Below, one piece after another: positions 25,857-34,949 of a stretch of 64,000 nucleotides of DNA. Below the pieces are notes generated by a model. That model made no database searches. It was not told the DNA's origin and worked only from the letters and a program-made list of their open reading frames with translations. Numbering within the stretch: position 1 is the first letter of the stretch; the number at the start of each line of letters is the position of its first letter. Source of the DNA: Desulfobulbaceae bacterium (GTDB lineage: Bacteria; Desulfobacterota; Desulfobulbia; Desulfobulbales; Desulfurivibrionaceae); the NCBI GenBank assembly GCA_004332195.1, contig SJBG01000008.1, positions 1 through 64,000 on the forward strand, read 5' to 3'. The position numbers were made by a program, and so were the translations under genes.

Positions 25857-26618
25857 TTACTCCACATCAATATCAATCTGGCTACGCAACTCCGACCAAA
25901 GCTCGCTGTAGGCCCGGGCCGCCTGCGAGTTTGGCTGGTTGACCGCCACCGGGACTCGACCCACCCCCATTCGTTCGATTTCGCTTAGATAAGGAATTTG
26001 ACTACTAAGAAAAAAGGGCTTTTTACGGTTTGTGGTCGCGGCATCGATCGTTGCCCGATGCAATTTTTTACGACGTTCCACCATGGAGAAAAAAGGAATG
26101 ATTTTTTTCTGATTCAGCTTTTTGCGGGCGAAGAAATCGAGCAATTTCTCCAAGGTCAAGGAAGAAAGGGTAGTGGGGATACAGGGGACCACCACAAAGT
26201 CAGCGGCCTGAAAAATATTTTCTGAAAACAAGGTGATATTGGGCGGACAATCAAGAAAAACGTAGTCATAATCGTCGCGATAACGGCGAAAAACCTCTTT
26301 AAGAACCCCCCGGGAGTCAGCGCCTTCCCCCAGAGCCAGATCCAGTTTACGGTAGGAGAAATCGGCCGGCAAGATGTCGAGAAATTCATAATCGGTGCCC
26401 TTGATATTTTTATCAATGCCTTGGCCACCCTTAAGCAACGTCTTTTGGCTGAACTTTCTCGCCGATCGCACCCGTAAGTAATAAGACGCCGAGCCCTGGG
26501 GATCAAGATCACAAAGCATCGTGGCCTTGCCTTCGCAGGCCGCAGCATAAGCCAGATTTACCGAAGTCGCAGTTTTACCGACTCCCCCCTTGATGCTGTA
26601 CAGCGCAATTATTTTCAT
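25857..26618 (-). CDS. Orphan ParA-family ATPase
   Basis: This deviant Walker ATPase is 253 aa. Walker A KGGVGKTATSVNLA is at residues 10-23, Walker A' is MLCDLDPQGSAS and Walker B is YVFLDCPPNI. It is separate from the chromosomal parA at 45.4-46.3 kb and has no ParB beside it. The start at 26618 (MKIIALYSIKGG) lies 13 bp from the CHAD gene stop; an earlier in-frame start at 26675 would add 19 residues and overlap that gene. Orphan ParA proteins often position a cargo over the nucleoid, and the neighbouring CHAD protein suggests polyphosphate as a possible cargo (inference). Confidence 0.85.
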   Translation of the reverse strand: MKIIALYSIKGGVGKTATSVNLAYAAACEGKATMLCDLDPQGSASYYLRVRSARKFSQKTLLKGGQGIDKNIKGTDYEFLDILPADFSYRKLDLALGEGADSRGVLKEVFRRYRDDYDYVFLDCPPNITLFSENIFQAADFVVVPCIPTTLSSLTLEKLLDFFARKKLNQKKIIPFFSMVERRKKLHRATIDAATTNRKKPFFLSSQIPYLSEIERMGVGRVPVAVNQPNSQAARAYSELWSELRSQIDIDVE

Positions 26619-26631
26619 TGCCGGGCTCTCA

Positions 26632-28392
26632 TTATTTCTCGGGGCAAAACCGCCGACGGTACTCACAGGCGTCAAAATTTTTGAAAATTTTGGTAAATTG
26701 CCGGCGCACCTGCCTCTGTTTTCGGTGCAACAAACTGATCAAGCCGCCAATGGCCGCGGTCATCGCCACCAACTTTTCCGGCTCCTTTTCCAGCTCATTT
26801 TCCCCGGTTGACTCGGCCAAAAATTTCCGCAAAGCTCCTTGCTGCACATAAAGATCATTGAAGGTCCCGAGGTTTTCCTGGAGCTTCCTGGTTTGGGCAA
26901 TCAGGGGAGAAATGGCCGGTGAGGGGAAAAGATCGGAGAAAAACTCAAAGAGATAACGTATTTTTTTGCAATCCAAGCGTAACTCGTGCAGGGCTTGATC
27001 CGGGGAATCCGGCCCGATGGCCCGACCATTCTTTAACAGTCTGGCACAAGATCGGGCAATGGTCTTCTCCGCCAGGAGCATCACCGGCTCAAGGGCTTTT
27101 GTTTTTGGCAAAACGCCCTCTTTAACTCCCCGGTCGCTTCCTTCGATCGAAGGCGGATCCGAAGGCGCTCTCAAGGGCGCGTCATCGCTGATAAATTCGC
27201 GCCACTGGGCCATGATCTTGCGATAATCTGAACCTTTCATTTTGCCCACAAGTTTACGCAGTTCCCGGCGACGGTCAAGCTCCAGCATGGTAAAAAGCGG
27301 CTCCAGGCCGGATTGCAGGAGTATCGGCAGCATTTGCCGATATTCCTCTTTTTTCAACAGGTAAACATCAAGATCGCGCAAACGGTTACTCATCCTGGCC
27401 AAAGTCGCCAACCTGCCGCGGAACAATTTAACCTCGGTGGCGGACAGCACCCCTTTGAGCTGGGTCAGGGCCGCCCGGCTGCGCCGCAAGGCCACCCGAT
27501 AATCGTGGAGAAATTCCGTATCCAGATCGGCGATGATCCCCGCCTCATTCAGGTGCATTACCTGGTACTGGTGCCGTAAAATCGTCAGCATCGCTTGTTG
27601 AGCCGACCAATGGGGCTTGAGCGAGATATTCAGCTTCTGCGAGTAGCTCCCGGGCTGGTACCCGGCCCACCCGTACAGGAGACCCGCCACATTTGCCGTC
27701 GGTGACAGTCCCTGGGCCCGCAGATAATCCCGGGCCTCGCGCCAGGGTTTCCGGTATCCGGTTACCTGATCAAGCGTCAGCAAACGTAACCGCGCGGTCT
27801 CGGCGGGCAGTTCGTCTTGTTGCGCTACAATCATGGAGTCAAGATCAGGATCAGGGTCGGGATTAGGGTTAGGCGGCGCCTGGTGGCCGGCCCTTCCACG
27901 CGCCGGGAACCCCGCGAACAAAGCGGCGGGAACCCCATCCATTGTCGGGGATCGGCGCAGATCAAGTTCCTGAACCTGCCAGCGCAAAACGATTTTATCG
28001 TCGCGGTTCCGCGCTTCCCAAGGGTGGCTTTTAGTTGATAGGGCCAACAAAGGCAACAAGACCCGCATCTCGATAATCGGAGTCAACAACTCTCTAAGGG
28101 GGCCGTCGGAGAAATCCCCAAGAAACTTCATCTTGCCGTCGGCTTTGCTTGCCTGAAAGGCCAACGGTCGGCCATTATCATAACGGTAAAGATAACAACC
28201 ATCGCGCTGGTCCACCAAAAGCAGGTTTTTTTTAAAGAGTCGCCAATCGAAGGTATCGTAAAAATAACTAAGTTTAACGCTGGCTCGCCGTTCATCGGAG
28301 CTGTGGCCGGACTTTCCCAGTTCGACCGACAAGTTGACAGGGCTAAAAGAGGCAGGCAGAGAAAACTCCAGCCTAAGGTTTGATCTTTTCAT
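26632..28392 (-). CDS. CYTH-like / CHAD domain protein
   Basis: This 586-aa protein has two recognisable parts. Residues 1-170 resemble a degenerate CYTH phosphohydrolase (YFYDTFDWRLFKKNLLLVDQRDGCYLYRY), but the usual N-terminal ExExK is only LRLEF. Residues about 230-580 form a CHAD domain, with the His/Arg/Lys helices HDYRVALRRSRAALTQLKG and LHELRLDCKKIRYLFEFFSDL. CHAD domains bind polyphosphate in characterised bacteria. A Pro/Asn/Asp repeat linker (PNPNPDPDPDLD) separates regions near residue 180. It heads an operon with the ParA and SixA genes, opposite ppk2. Confidence 0.82.
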   Translation of the reverse strand: MKRSNLRLEFSLPASFSPVNLSVELGKSGHSSDERRASVKLSYFYDTFDWRLFKKNLLLVDQRDGCYLYRYDNGRPLAFQASKADGKMKFLGDFSDGPLRELLTPIIEMRVLLPLLALSTKSHPWEARNRDDKIVLRWQVQELDLRRSPTMDGVPAALFAGFPARGRAGHQAPPNPNPDPDPDLDSMIVAQQDELPAETARLRLLTLDQVTGYRKPWREARDYLRAQGLSPTANVAGLLYGWAGYQPGSYSQKLNISLKPHWSAQQAMLTILRHQYQVMHLNEAGIIADLDTEFLHDYRVALRRSRAALTQLKGVLSATEVKLFRGRLATLARMSNRLRDLDVYLLKKEEYRQMLPILLQSGLEPLFTMLELDRRRELRKLVGKMKGSDYRKIMAQWREFISDDAPLRAPSDPPSIEGSDRGVKEGVLPKTKALEPVMLLAEKTIARSCARLLKNGRAIGPDSPDQALHELRLDCKKIRYLFEFFSDLFPSPAISPLIAQTRKLQENLGTFNDLYVQQGALRKFLAESTGENELEKEPEKLVAMTAAIGGLISLLHRKQRQVRRQFTKIFKNFDACEYRRRFCPEK

Positions 28393-28496
28393 AGTTGAGC
28401 AACCAAGTATGAGCGAGCCAAATAGTTATCCCAAAATCAATAAAACCAACGCGCGCGAAGCAAAAGCGAAGAGGTCGCAACCAGGTCAAATTTTCA

Positions 28497-28616
28497 GGCC
28501 ACCTTGAAAAATTGCTCTTTCGCCCGATTTCTGCGTTATGCTCAAAAAATTATCCTCGGAATATCAACCATATGCCTGCGGTAATTTTTTGCGCATGCTG
28601 ATTTTTCAAGATAGCC
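28497..28616 (-). mobile_element. Palindromic MITE-like element, copy A (short form)
   Basis: This 120-bp member of the seven-copy family has terminal inverted repeats GGCCACCTTGAAAAATT / imperfect partner. It lacks about 21 bp of one arm relative to the 141-bp form. The flanks are a perfect 4-bp direct repeat, TTCA (28493-28496 and 28617-28620). It begins 13 bp past the M48 protease stop and lies upstream of the CHAD gene. Confidence 0.9.
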
Positions 28617-28628
28617 TTCAGCATCCCC

Positions 28629-29981
28629 TTAGCGGGGTCGCAAAACTCCCCACTCGGTCAAACGCTGCCGAACGTATCCGGTTTGCCCACCACGGTTGAC
28701 CTGGCGGAGATAGTGCAGATAATATCGAGCCGCGGTCGCTCTCTGCCCCATGTTTTCCCTGGCCACCCCCTTAAGAAAGGTGGTGTTGGGATTGCCCGGC
28801 AACAGTTTTTCATACTCCATAAAGTGCTGATAAGCAACTTCATGGTCCCCCGTTCCCAAACGGGCGATGCCGGCAACATGCAGGGCCTGCGGTTCACCGG
28901 GAAAAACCAGGCGGGCCTGATCGGCAAATTCGGCGGCTTCTTGCTTCCTGCCCAAACCAAACTGACAACGAGACATCAGGATCAATGCAGTATAATCACC
29001 GGGAGTAAGAGTTAAAGCCCTTTTAAGGTGCGGTTCGGCCCGGGCAAAGCGCTCCCGGGCCATGGCCTTTTCCCCGAGCCGCTGCTCCTCTACGCTCGGC
29101 TTAAGAAGGCGCAAGGTTGCGGTTTGGTCTTGATAGCGCTCAACATTGTGGGGCAAGTGCTGGCGGCTACGATAAAGGTTGGCCATCTTCCCCTGGGCGG
29201 TGGCCAACCGTTCGCCGCTCATGGGATGAGTGGCAAACATCAACTCCAAGGCATTGGGGTTTCGTCGCGACTGATCCACCAGTATCTGGTGTAAATCGGT
29301 CATCCCCGCGGGGTTCTGTCCCGCTCGATCGGCATACTTCATCCCCAGGGCATCGGCCTCCCGCTCGTCATCCCGGCTGTGATGGGCCAGCAAAACCCCG
29401 GCGCTTATTCCCCCTAAGGTCTGAACCAAAGGCGCCAAGCCTTGGCGATCCTCGGTTGCGGTCACCCCCAGCGTCGCTCCGACCACCGCCAACTGAGCAA
29501 TAAGCCCCCTGGTCATCCGTTGGGCGGCGTGACGAGCGGTGACATGGCCAATCTCATGCCCCAACAGCGCCGCCAGTTCGGCCTCGTCGTTCATCTCCAG
29601 CATAATCCCCCTGGTAACGGCGATCGTGCCGCCGGGAAAGGCGTAGGCATTGATGTGGTTGGCGTTGACCACCTGGAATGAATAGGGCATTTGGGGCCGA
29701 TGGGAAAAGGCGGCTAGTTCCCGGCCGGTGGAACTGACGTAACCGTTTAGGGCAAGATCCCGGGAAACACCGAAGTCGGCGGAAAACTGGTGGGGGGCAT
29801 GTTCACGGTCGATGGCCACCTCCTGGTCTTCCGAGAGCAGCATTAACTGACGCTGACCGGTGACCGGGTTTACAGCACAACCCCCCAGCGTAAACCCGAG
29901 GGCAGAAGCCGACATCAAGGCCAAAAAAGTACGACGACTGAGCTTGTTGCGATCACGACGATGACGGGAAGGAGTTTTCAT
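28629..29981 (-). CDS. M48 family metalloprotease with TPR repeats (BepA-like lipoprotein)
   Basis: This periplasmic or outer-membrane-linked zinc protease (450 aa) carries the catalytic motif LLGHEIGHVTARH near residue 150. A C-terminal tetratricopeptide region of about 170 residues is similar in layout to BepA/YfgC, which takes part in outer-membrane protein quality control. The N-terminus combines a Tat-like motif (KLSRRTFLALMSASALGF) with a lipobox (TLGGC), so it may be a Tat-exported lipoprotein. The start at 29981 has an AGGGAG site 9 bp upstream; an earlier in-frame ATG at 30014 adds 11 residues. It lies 35 bp after tyrS. Confidence 0.88.
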   Translation of the reverse strand: MKTPSRHRRDRNKLSRRTFLALMSASALGFTLGGCAVNPVTGQRQLMLLSEDQEVAIDREHAPHQFSADFGVSRDLALNGYVSSTGRELAAFSHRPQMPYSFQVVNANHINAYAFPGGTIAVTRGIMLEMNDEAELAALLGHEIGHVTARHAAQRMTRGLIAQLAVVGATLGVTATEDRQGLAPLVQTLGGISAGVLLAHHSRDDEREADALGMKYADRAGQNPAGMTDLHQILVDQSRRNPNALELMFATHPMSGERLATAQGKMANLYRSRQHLPHNVERYQDQTATLRLLKPSVEEQRLGEKAMARERFARAEPHLKRALTLTPGDYTALILMSRCQFGLGRKQEAAEFADQARLVFPGEPQALHVAGIARLGTGDHEVAYQHFMEYEKLLPGNPNTTFLKGVARENMGQRATAARYYLHYLRQVNRGGQTGYVRQRLTEWGVLRPR

Positions 29982-30016
29982 GGCAGATCTCCCTGAGGCA
30001 AAAAAACATGGCAAAA

Positions 30017-31228
30017 CTAGCGAAAAATCACCCGACAGAAACGGCGTTTACCCACCTTAAGCAAAATTTTGCCGGTAGCCGGGACTACGGTTGCAGTATC
30101 GGTGACTTTCTCTCCGTTGAGGCTTACCGCCTGCTGGTTAATCAAACGTCGGGCCTCGGAAGTACCCTTGACCAGGCCGCTCTCGCAAAGGAGGCGGGGC
30201 AACCAGACAGCATCGGTGGTGACGGGCAAAACAAGTTGAGGCATATCTTCCGGTAGTTCGTGTCTCTTAAACACTTTGTCAAAATTTTCCTCAGCCCGCC
30301 CGGCCGCGGCTTCATTATGGAAGCGAGTGGTCAGCTCTCGGGCCAGCCGCTGTTTCACCTCTTTGGGGTGGGCCTTGCCGGCAGCCACCGTTGCTCTTAG
30401 GGCGGTGATTTCCGCAAACGGCAAATCACTGAGCAACTCATAGTACTTATACATTAAATCGTCGGACATCGACATAGTTTTGCCGTAAATATCCTCAGCG
30501 CTTTCACAAATCCCGATGTAATTACCCAAAGACTTGCTCATCTTGTTGACCCCGTCCAGCCCTTCCAGCAGCGGCATGGTAATTACCACCTGCGGCGCCT
30601 GCCCCCAGGCTCGTTGCAGATCACGGCCCATCAGGAGATTAAAAAGCTGGTCGGTGCCGCCCAACTCGATATCCGCGCGCAAAGCCACCGAATCATAGCC
30701 CTGCATCAGAGGATAAAGAAATTCATGGATACCGATGGGCTGCTCCTCGGCAAAACGCTGCTTAAAGTCTTCCCGCTCCAGCATTCGAGCCACCGTGAGC
30801 TGGGCTGAGAGCTTAACAAACTCCTGGGAAGACAGCTCGTTGAGCCAAGCAGAATTAAACACCACCCGAGTTTTGGCGGGATCAAGTATTTTGTAAACCT
30901 GCTCCCTATAGGTTGCGGCGTTACATGCCACCTCTTCGGCCGACAGCGGTCGGCGAACTTCCGACTTGCCGGTGGGATCCCCGATCATTCCGGTGAAATC
31001 ACCGATAAGGAAGCAAATTTCATGACCCAAGTCCTGAAAGTGCTTCATCTTCTGAATCAGCACGGTATGGCCCAAGTGCAAATCCGGAGCGGTGGGATCG
31101 AAACCGGCCTTAACCCTAAGCGGCACCCCGGTTTTTTGCGCTTTAAGCAGCTTCTTTTCCAGGTCGGTCGGGGCAATAACCTGAACGGCCCCCCGGGTCA
31201 AGTAAGCAACTTGTTCGGCGATGTTCAC
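30017..31228 (-). CDS. tyrS: Tyrosyl-tRNA synthetase
   Basis: This class I synthetase (403 aa) charges tRNA-Tyr. HIGH-type motif HLGHT is at residues 51-55 ([13 protein letters not shown]), KMSKS is in [11 protein letters not shown], and a C-terminal S4-like RNA-binding domain is present ([28 protein letters not shown]). The start is GTG 31228, overlapping the rny stop (GTGA), so translation is coupled to rny. Confidence 0.96.
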   Translation of the reverse strand: MNIAEQVAYLTRGAVQVIAPTDLEKKLLKAQKTGVPLRVKAGFDPTAPDLHLGHTVLIQKMKHFQDLGHEICFLIGDFTGMIGDPTGKSEVRRPLSAEEVACNAATYREQVYKILDPAKTRVVFNSAWLNELSSQEFVKLSAQLTVARMLEREDFKQRFAEEQPIGIHEFLYPLMQGYDSVALRADIELGGTDQLFNLLMGRDLQRAWGQAPQVVITMPLLEGLDGVNKMSKSLGNYIGICESAEDIYGKTMSMSDDLMYKYYELLSDLPFAEITALRATVAAGKAHPKEVKQRLARELTTRFHNEAAAGRAEENFDKVFKRHELPEDMPQLVLPVTTDAVWLPRLLCESGLVKGTSEARRLINQQAVSLNGEKVTDTATVVPATGKILLKVGKRRFCRVIFR

Positions 31229-32793
31229 TTGGCGTACTCCACCGTCCGGCTTTCGCGAATCACGGTTACCCTGATCTGACCAGGATAGGTTAATTCTCTC
31301 TCAATTTTTTTAACTATGTCCTTGGCTATCACCGCAGCCTCGACATCGTTAAGCTTGAAGCTATCCACAATCACCCGGATCTCGCGTCCGGCCTGAATGG
31401 CGTAAGATTTTTCTACTCCCTGAAAACTGGTGGCGATTTCTTCCAGATCTTTCAGGCGTTTAACGTATGATTCAAGCATTTCCCGGCGGGCCCCGGGTCG
31501 GGCGCCGGAGAGGGCATCCGCTGACTGGACCAGAATATCGAGCACACTTGCGTGAGCAAGATCCTCATGATGGGCTCCGATGGCATGAACCACCTCCGGT
31601 GACTCCCCATATTTTTTAGCCAGATCGGCGCCAATAATGGCATGAGGCCCCTCCACTTCGTGATCCACCGCCTTGCCAATATCGTGCAGCAACCCGGCCC
31701 GTTTGGCCTGTTTAACATTCAAGCCCAACTCGGCGGCCATGATTCCGCAGAGGAAGGCCACCTCAAGGGAATGATGAAGACAGTTCTGCGAGTAGCTGGT
31801 CCGGTACTTGAGCCGCCCCAAAAGCTCAATCAACTCGGGGCTAACCCCATGCGCCCCAACATCAAAGGTCGCCTGCTCACCGGATTCCCGCATTCCCGTT
31901 GCCAGATCCTCGGCCGCCTTGTCGACTACTTCTTCGATCCGGGCCGGGTGAATGCGGCCATCGGCGATCAAGCGCTCCAAGGCCAGGCGAGCCACCTCAC
32001 GTCGGACCGGATTAAAACCTGAGAGAATAACGGCCTCCGGGGTATCATCGATGATTACATCAATGCCGGTGGCGGCTTCGATTGCCCGAATATTTCGACC
32101 TTCCCGGCCGATGATTCGGCCCTTCATCTCATCGTTGGGCAAGGGCACCACCGACACCGTTTTTTCAGCCACATAATTTCCGGCATAGCGGGATATCGCC
32201 AGGGCAATAATGTTTTTGGCCTGGCGATCAGCCTGTAGCTTCATCTCGTTTTCAATCCGAATTACCGCCTTGGCTGCTTCCATCCGGGCCTCGCTCTCAA
32301 TGCTGGCAATCAACGTCTGTTTGGCCTCGTCCCGAGAAATGCCTGAGATTTTTTCCAGTTGAACGCGTTGCTGATCCACCAGTTGATCGATTTCCCGATG
32401 GCGCCATTTAAGTTTTTCCTCCCCCTGAACCACGCCCTGCTCTTTTCTGAGTAGCGCCGTCTCCCGCTGATCCAGCAAATCAAGCTTGTGCTCGAGTTGC
32501 TGGAGCTTCCGAGTCAGTCGTTCTTCTGCGTCCGCCACCTCTTTTTTTCGTTCGCGAACCTCATTTTCAGCCTGCTGCTTCAACTGCAAGACCTCATCCC
32601 GACCCTGAAGAACCGCCTCCTTCTTGATCCGCTCGGCTTCGGTCAGGGAATTTTCAATCAACTTGCGGCCTTGGGCCTCGGTCTCCTCCCGGCGGCGAGC
32701 AACCGTGAGTTTGCGCAAATAAAAACCGGTAGCCAGACCCACCGCCAAAGCCACCAAGCCGGCCAGGCCAGCCAAAAGCAAAATATCGGACAC
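31225..32793 (-). CDS. rny: Ribonuclease Y
   Basis: This membrane-anchored endoribonuclease (522 aa) initiates mRNA decay. It has an N-terminal membrane helix ([21 protein letters not shown]), a coiled coil to about residue 210, a KH domain ([25 protein letters not shown]) and an HD domain ([19 protein letters not shown]). I choose GTG 32793 because AAAGGGGG lies about 8 bp upstream and the length is the family norm. The frame stays open a further 55 codons upstream to 32958 but without family similarity. Confidence 0.95.
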   Translation of the reverse strand: MSDILLLAGLAGLVALAVGLATGFYLRKLTVARRREETEAQGRKLIENSLTEAERIKKEAVLQGRDEVLQLKQQAENEVRERKKEVADAEERLTRKLQQLEHKLDLLDQRETALLRKEQGVVQGEEKLKWRHREIDQLVDQQRVQLEKISGISRDEAKQTLIASIESEARMEAAKAVIRIENEMKLQADRQAKNIIALAISRYAGNYVAEKTVSVVPLPNDEMKGRIIGREGRNIRAIEAATGIDVIIDDTPEAVILSGFNPVRREVARLALERLIADGRIHPARIEEVVDKAAEDLATGMRESGEQATFDVGAHGVSPELIELLGRLKYRTSYSQNCLHHSLEVAFLCGIMAAELGLNVKQAKRAGLLHDIGKAVDHEVEGPHAIIGADLAKKYGESPEVVHAIGAHHEDLAHASVLDILVQSADALSGARPGARREMLESYVKRLKDLEEIATSFQGVEKSYAIQAGREIRVIVDSFKLNDVEAAVIAKDIVKKIERELTYPGQIRVTVIRESRTVEYAK

Positions 32794-33489
32794 GGGAAAC
32801 CCCCTTTGGTGAAGATTAAAGCCGCGACAACCAGAGAGGAAAAAGAGGGGAAAGCCCAGAAAGCGAACAACCAGAGATAAGGTCAACCGAAAAACGATCG
32901 CCGCAAGCAGCCTTCGTAAGCAACAAGATGCTGACGTTACTTGCAGAATGGAGGTCAACCCCCGGTTGTTGCACTTTCAGGCAACAACGGGACGCCGCCG
33001 CCAGTGGCAGCAAGAGACAGAGGACTTAAAGCCGAAGACGGCCCGTAAATAATGCCACCGCAAATCGCGGCGCGCCCGATCGGAAAAAATCCAGGATTAG
33101 CCTTATCACCAATCAACCCCAGCCTGGGGAAGCTTCAAAAAGCGGAGCAACCACGCCCCAAAAGGCAAGTCGCAGTCTATTCGGCGAAACACCGCCACCG
33201 CCGGGCTTGCGCGACTCCGCCCCCAAATATAACCGGGCGCCGCAGCCGGCCAATCGACCAAAACCGCCGCGCAGAAAAACACCTCTTCCTCTCGGCAAAA
33301 AACAACAAAAAAACATCCAGGAACATGGTTCGACATTTATCTTTTTTTATGTTATTTTCAAGGCTCCAATTCAGAAATTGACCAAAACTTTATTTTTCCG
33401 AGTACGCTTCCTGTACGCTAAAGGTACGGAGCCCGCCACTTCGAGGCTTCCACAAAAAAAATCCCCCGCCATTGCCGTCCCCGAACGGT
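32794..33489. other. Intergenic stretch, no gene recognised
   Basis: About 700 bp between rny and the 6S RNA candidate has no frame I can assign. Short open frames on both strands lack start signals, recognisable motifs or sensible composition. On the minus strand a GC-rich segment followed by a T8 run (33453-33480) could terminate the 6S transcript. In many proteobacteria the 5-formyltetrahydrofolate cyclo-ligase gene follows zapA-ssrS; it is not present here. Confidence 0.5.
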
Positions 33490-33655
33490 GACATCGAACC
33501 TAACTGAGTTAGGTGGGCGATACCTGCACTTCCTTATAAGGAATTCGGCGAACCGACTTCCCAGCCGGAAGCAGCTTGAGGTCACCCTCAATGTCAATGT
33601 TGGCTCGAAATTATCCGCCCAAGCACCAACAGGGCAGGGGAAAAAGTTTTTTCAA
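33490..33655 (-). ncRNA. ssrS: Probable 6S RNA
   Basis: This sits directly downstream of zapA on the same strand, the classic position of ssrS. The minus strand can fold into a long rod: outer pairing TTGGTG(CTT)GGGCG with CGCCCACCTAA, a distal helix CGAGCCAAC / GTCGGTTCG with G-U pairs, a hairpin TTGAGG...CCTCAA and a short palindrome TTCCTTATAAGGAA near the 3' side. 6S RNA binds the RNA polymerase holoenzyme in stationary phase. Identification is by context and structure only, and ends are approximate. Confidence 0.6.
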
Positions 33656-33699
33656 GTCAGCCATGAAGCCAAAATTCGGGAAGCCGGTCGGTCGGCAAC

Positions 33700-33996
33700 T
33701 CAATCTCTAAAGGGAGACGTCGTTTTTTCGACCCTGGATGACAGACAGCCCAACGAACGCTCCACCGTTTGGCGATATTCCGCAAACTCTCGCTTAAGGC
33801 GCACATACTGACTCGCCATGTTCAAGCTGGTAAGAATGGCCGCCTTGTTGGCCGGCAAGCCTCGGGCCCCAACCCGGCTTACTTCCTCCAACTGGGTTTT
33901 GACTAGCTGAAGAATCTCGCGAACATCCTCTTCGGGGGCGTCGGTGTAAAGTTGGTACTCCTGACCCAGCACCTCGAATTTGACCAAACGTTCCAA
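33700..33996 (-). CDS. zapA: Cell division protein ZapA
   Basis: This small FtsZ-associated protein (98 aa) stabilises the division ring. The N-terminal domain (VKFEVLGQEYQLYTDAPEEDVREI) and C-terminal coiled coil (LNMASQYVRLKREFAEYRQTVERSL) match ZapA. The start is TTG 33996, with GAGGAG 6 bp upstream. It follows zapB by 97 bp and precedes the 6S RNA candidate. Confidence 0.9.
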   Translation of the reverse strand: MERLVKFEVLGQEYQLYTDAPEEDVREILQLVKTQLEEVSRVGARGLPANKAAILTSLNMASQYVRLKREFAEYRQTVERSLGCLSSRVEKTTSPFRD

Positions 33997-34093
33997 GTCC
34001 GCTCCTCACCTTGGAGGCTACCAGAAACCACCGCACTTAGCAATAGTAAACCTTTGCCAGCCCCAACCGACTATCCTATCCGTAAACACAACA

Positions 34094-34405
34094 TCAAGCC
34101 CCCGGGGAAGGCGCGGTCGAATCGGCATCGACATTGGCATTAGCATTGACCGCTTGCTTGGTGCCACGGACGGCAAAATTGCGTTCCCATTGCTCAATAA
34201 AATCGATCAGGCCGTCTACCCTTTGCCGGACCTGGCTCTTTTCTTCCCGCATTTCAATCAAATCTTGCCGCAGTTCGGCGTTTTCCATCCCGACAAGACG
34301 CAACTGCTCCGTCATTTTTTCTTTTTCGCTGGCAATGGCATCAAGCCGACCCAACAAATTGTTAACCATGTTTGCCAGATGACTAAGATTTTCCTCATGA
34401 CTCAT
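34094..34405 (-). CDS. zapB: ZapB-like coiled-coil cell division protein
   Basis: This 103-residue protein is almost entirely a predicted coiled coil (residues 8-75, e.g. LLGRLDAIASEKEKMTEQL). It has an acidic/Asn-rich tail encoded by a short repeat (NANANVDAD). It lies directly before zapA on the same strand, as ZapB-like proteins do in deltaproteobacteria. ZapB bridges the FtsZ ring to the chromosome-linked MatP in E. coli. The assignment rests on context and coiled-coil form. AGGAG lies about 10 bp before ATG 34405. Confidence 0.75.
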   Translation of the reverse strand: MSHEENLSHLANMVNNLLGRLDAIASEKEKMTEQLRLVGMENAELRQDLIEMREEKSQVRQRVDGLIDFIEQWERNFAVRGTKQAVNANANVDADSTAPSPGA

Positions 34406-34494
34406 TGCATATCAACTCCTGTCCGGCAGGGCAAGTCCCGATTGCACGTTATAGCAACAACGAAAAACCAAGGAATTACCACAAACTGTTAAAA

Positions 34495-34635
34495 GGCTAC
34501 TTTGAAAAAGTAGCTATTTTGTTCGAGCTCAAGGCACGTAAAAAAAATTACCGCAGGCATATGGTTGATATTCCGAGGATAATTTTTTGAGCATAACGCA
34601 GAAATCGGGCGAAAGAGCAATTTTTCAAGGTGGCC
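34495..34635 (+). mobile_element. Palindromic MITE-like element, copy B
   Basis: This 141-bp full-length copy is an imperfect palindrome with apical segment CATATGGTTGATATTCC. It has 4-bp AAAA direct repeats on both sides (34491-34494, 34636-34639). It lies 90 bp upstream of zapB, between divergent transcription units, so it is one of the two copies not next to a stop codon. Confidence 0.88.
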
Positions 34636-34949
34636 AAAAGTTAAAAAGTGGCCCACAGTCTACCGTGATCTCCCGCTGCGGTCAATGGGCTTCGGGCGGT
34701 GGTGTTATGGGGCTTTGCGGGGGAATTGTTTTTTAGTTGTTTTCGCGCAATTAGCTTGATATTCTTGTAGCGCATGGAAAAAGCCTCCGTTTTGGGTTTG
34801 GGGTTCTTTTGGTAGGGATACCGCCCACTATAGAGGCTTTTCTGCTTTAAAAAAACTGTTTTTGTTGAATATTTATATAATTTTAGCAACACCTTTATAG
34901 TGTAAATTTATTTCTGAGTAAGCCCTAAGTTCAGGCAAACAGATAATAA
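34636..34949. other. Intergenic stretch upstream of pyrK, with hairpin
   Basis: No gene is recognised. An 83-codon Lys-rich frame on the minus strand (34641-34892) has no motif I know. An inverted repeat AAAAGCCTC (34779-34787) / GAGGCTTTT (34833-34841) encloses 45 bp. AT-rich sequence at 34860-34910 should hold the pyrK promoter but I cannot fix its boxes. Positions 34905-34930 match a short motif found twice more in the window. Confidence 0.4.
34905..34930 (+). repeat. Short dispersed motif, copy 1
   Basis: A 26-bp segment with core TTATTTCTGAGTAAGCCC and then TAAGT matches 43955-43980 (+) with few differences and, less closely, 45238-45266 (-). It lies 20 bp upstream of pyrK. Its role is unknown. 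Confidence 0.5.

Noticed and set aside
25857..26618. Second chromosome-partitioning parA
   Set aside because: No parB or parS lies beside it and the true parAB pair is at 44.2-46.3 kb, so I call it an orphan ParA-family ATPase.
33052..33381. Frames of about 70-110 codons between rny and the 6S candidate
   Set aside because: Overlapping frames exist on both strands with no family similarity; I could not find the expected cyclo-ligase sequence in any of them.
34641..34892. 83-codon minus-strand frame next to copy B
   Set aside because: No motif, no ribosome-binding site and odd composition; it may be remnant DNA but I cannot support a gene.
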